From NCBI GenBank assembly GCA_902826155.1, contig CADEDU010000096.1, forward strand, positions 1 through 7,668: a DNA stretch of 7,668 nt, written 5' to 3'. The DNA is from an uncultured beta proteobacterium (GTDB taxonomy: Bacteria > Pseudomonadota > Gammaproteobacteria > Burkholderiales > SG8-39). Below the pieces are notes generated by a model. It saw only the letters and a program-made list of their open reading frames with translations. It made no database searches and had not been told where the DNA came from. The position numbers were made by a program, and so were the translations under genes. This document shows, in pieces, positions 6,467 through 7,668 of the stretch (position 1 is its first letter; the number at the start of each line of letters is the position of its first letter).

Positions 6467-7668
6467 ATGCCCCTCGCCGCTCACCCGCTCGGCCGGACAG
6501 CCACCAAGCTGTCCGCTGCGTTCGCCACATCTACCGTAGCCGCGTTGTTTTCGATCCCGATTGCATCGGCACAGTCGGCGACTGCCGCTTGCGATGCGAC
6601 GCTGTTGCCCAAGCTGAGCGTTCCGCACGACACGACGCTCAGCGCGGCCACACTCAAATCGACCACGCGCGGTGTCGCGTACTGCGAGATAACCGGCGTG
6701 ATCGGCCCGGCGCCCAGCAACATCAAGTTCGCGGTCGGCCTGCCCACCGAGAACTGGAACGGCCGCTTCGTGAAGCTCGGTGACGGCGGCTTCGATGGTT
6801 CGGTGAGCATCCTCAGCCCCGATCGCCTGTCGCAAGGCTACGCGGTGGCCAACAGCGATTCGGGTCACACCACCCCGCCCGCCAACGACGCGAGCTGGGC
6901 GTACAACAACCGCGTCGCCGAGATCGACTACGGCTATCGCGCCGTGCAGGCGACCACTCGCGTGGCCAAGCGGATCATCCAGTCGTTCTATCGCGATCGC
7001 ATCCGCTACGCGTACTTCGAAGGATGCTCCACCGGCGGGCGGCAGGCGTTGATGGCGGCGCAGCGCGACCCCGAGGCGTTCGACGGCATCGTCGGCGGCG
7101 CGCCCGCACACAATCTCACCGGCCTGGCGGTCGAGCAGAACTGGAGCCTGCGTCAGTTCCTGCCGAACAAAGGTCTGGCCGGCCCGGGCACGATCAGTGC
7201 CGCACAGGCTGGCGTGCTCGCCGCAGCCGTGCTGGAAAAATGCGATGCGCTCGATGGCGTGAAGGACGGGCTCATCGATCGTCCGCAGGCGTGCAAGTTC
7301 GACGCCGCGCAACTCGCGTGCAAGCCGGGCGACGATCCGGCGAAGTGCTTCACACCCGAACAGGTGAGCGCGGTCAATAACGTGTACGGCGGCCCGCGCA
7401 CGTCGTGGGGACGCTCGCTCTATCCGGGCAAGCCGCGCGGCTCGGAGGCAGGCTGGCCGGTGTGGCTGATCCCGCCGCTCAATTTCCAGGGTGGGTTCAC
7501 GTTCAGCTTCATGAACTTCCTGTTCTTCCCGAACGACCCAGGACCGGCACCGGGCTACAACTGGTACGACTTCAACTTCGACACCGATCCGCCGCAGGGC
7601 CGGCTGATGGCGCGGATTCTCGACGCCGTCGATCCCGATCTGCGCGAGTTCCGCCGCAACGGCGGCAA
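6467..7668 (+). CDS. Secreted tannase / feruloyl esterase / MHETase-family hydrolase (C-terminus beyond window)
   Basis: A serine esterase of the tannase family (PF07519), whose members cleave gallate, ferulate and other aromatic esters. From ATG 6467 the frame is open to the window end: 400 codons of a family usually over 500 long. Residues 1-35 look like a Sec signal peptide (basic, hydrophobic A17-A33, likely cleavage after ASA35). The nucleophile S188 sits in GCSTGG, with C187 expected to form the family's disulfide with the cysteine beside the catalytic His; that His and the catalytic Asp lie beyond the edge. A lid-domain Ca2+ loop is seen at D260, D263, V265, D267 and L269 between C259 and C276, spaced as in fungal FaeB and MHETase. 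WNGRF at 97-101 and DASWAYNN at 141-148 also fit. The glycine-rich loop reads GDGGFDG at 105-111, where GGGG is usual. It is divergent from the transporter operon. The substrate cannot be named. Confidence 0.92.
   Translation, partial: MPLAAHPLGRTATKLSAAFATSTVAALFSIPIASAQSATAACDATLLPKLSVPHDTTLSAATLKSTTRGVAYCEITGVIGPAPSNIKFAVGLPTENWNGRFVKLGDGGFDGSVSILSPDRLSQGYAVANSDSGHTTPPANDASWAYNNRVAEIDYGYRAVQATTRVAKRIIQSFYRDRIRYAYFEGCSTGGRQALMAAQRDPEAFDGIVGGAPAHNLTGLAVEQNWSLRQFLPNKGLAGPGTISAAQAGVLAAAVLEKCDALDGVKDGLIDRPQACKFDAAQLACKPGDDPAKCFTPEQVSAVNNVYGGPRTSWGRSLYPGKPRGSEAGWPVWLIPPLNFQGGFTFSFMNFLFFPNDPGPAPGYNWYDFNFDTDPPQGRLMARILDAVDPDLREFRRNGG

Noticed and set aside
6449..7312. A 287-codon minus-strand frame opposite the esterase gene
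   Set aside because: The plus strand encodes an unmistakable tannase-family protein with signal peptide, GCSTGG and Ca2+ loop. The antisense product has no features.

Overview
The window (7,668 bases, GC-rich, with strong G/C bias at third codon positions) looks like chromosomal DNA of a proteobacterium. A betaproteobacterium of the Burkholderiales is the best guess from the style of the proteins: a type II beta-carbonic anhydrase, a Tat-exported PotD-family binding protein, and a secreted tannase/feruloyl esterase-family enzyme. No rRNA or marker gene supports the assignment. I see no tRNA, CRISPR, insertion sequence, integrase or att-like repeat, and base composition appears uniform. Long open frames on the opposite strand of real genes are common here and are by-products of composition.

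Layout, left to right. (a) 1-399, minus: the N-terminal 133 residues of a CaCA-family Na+/Ca2+ antiporter, cut by the left edge. (b) 400-553: a short divergent intergenic region. (c) 554-1210, plus: a beta-carbonic anhydrase (can), converging with the next gene only 10 bases away. (d) 1221-6178, minus: a compact five-gene operon. In transcription order it encodes a Tat-signal solute-binding protein, two inner-membrane permeases, an ATPase and a class C beta-lactamase-fold serine hydrolase. The last four genes lie end to end or overlap by a few bases, which suggests translational coupling. (e) 6179-6466: a divergent control region with a good sigma70-type promoter on the plus strand, a 14-base inverted repeat upstream of it, and clear ribosome binding sites for both flanking genes. 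(f) 6467-7668, plus: the first 400 residues of a secreted tannase/feruloyl esterase/MHETase-family hydrolase, cut by the right edge.

How the genes may work together. The transporter has the architecture of the spermidine/putrescine (PotABCD) group. However, its binding protein lacks residues that hold polyamines in E. coli PotD, so its substrate is probably something else. The coupled hydrolase at the operon end and the divergent secreted esterase suggest a catabolic module: release a small molecule from an ester outside, import it, and hydrolyse it again in the cytoplasm. That link is inference. Each gene belongs to a recognisable family, and I find no wholly unknown system. The least ordinary points are the unknown substrate of the transporter-hydrolase operon and the shared control region with its palindrome.
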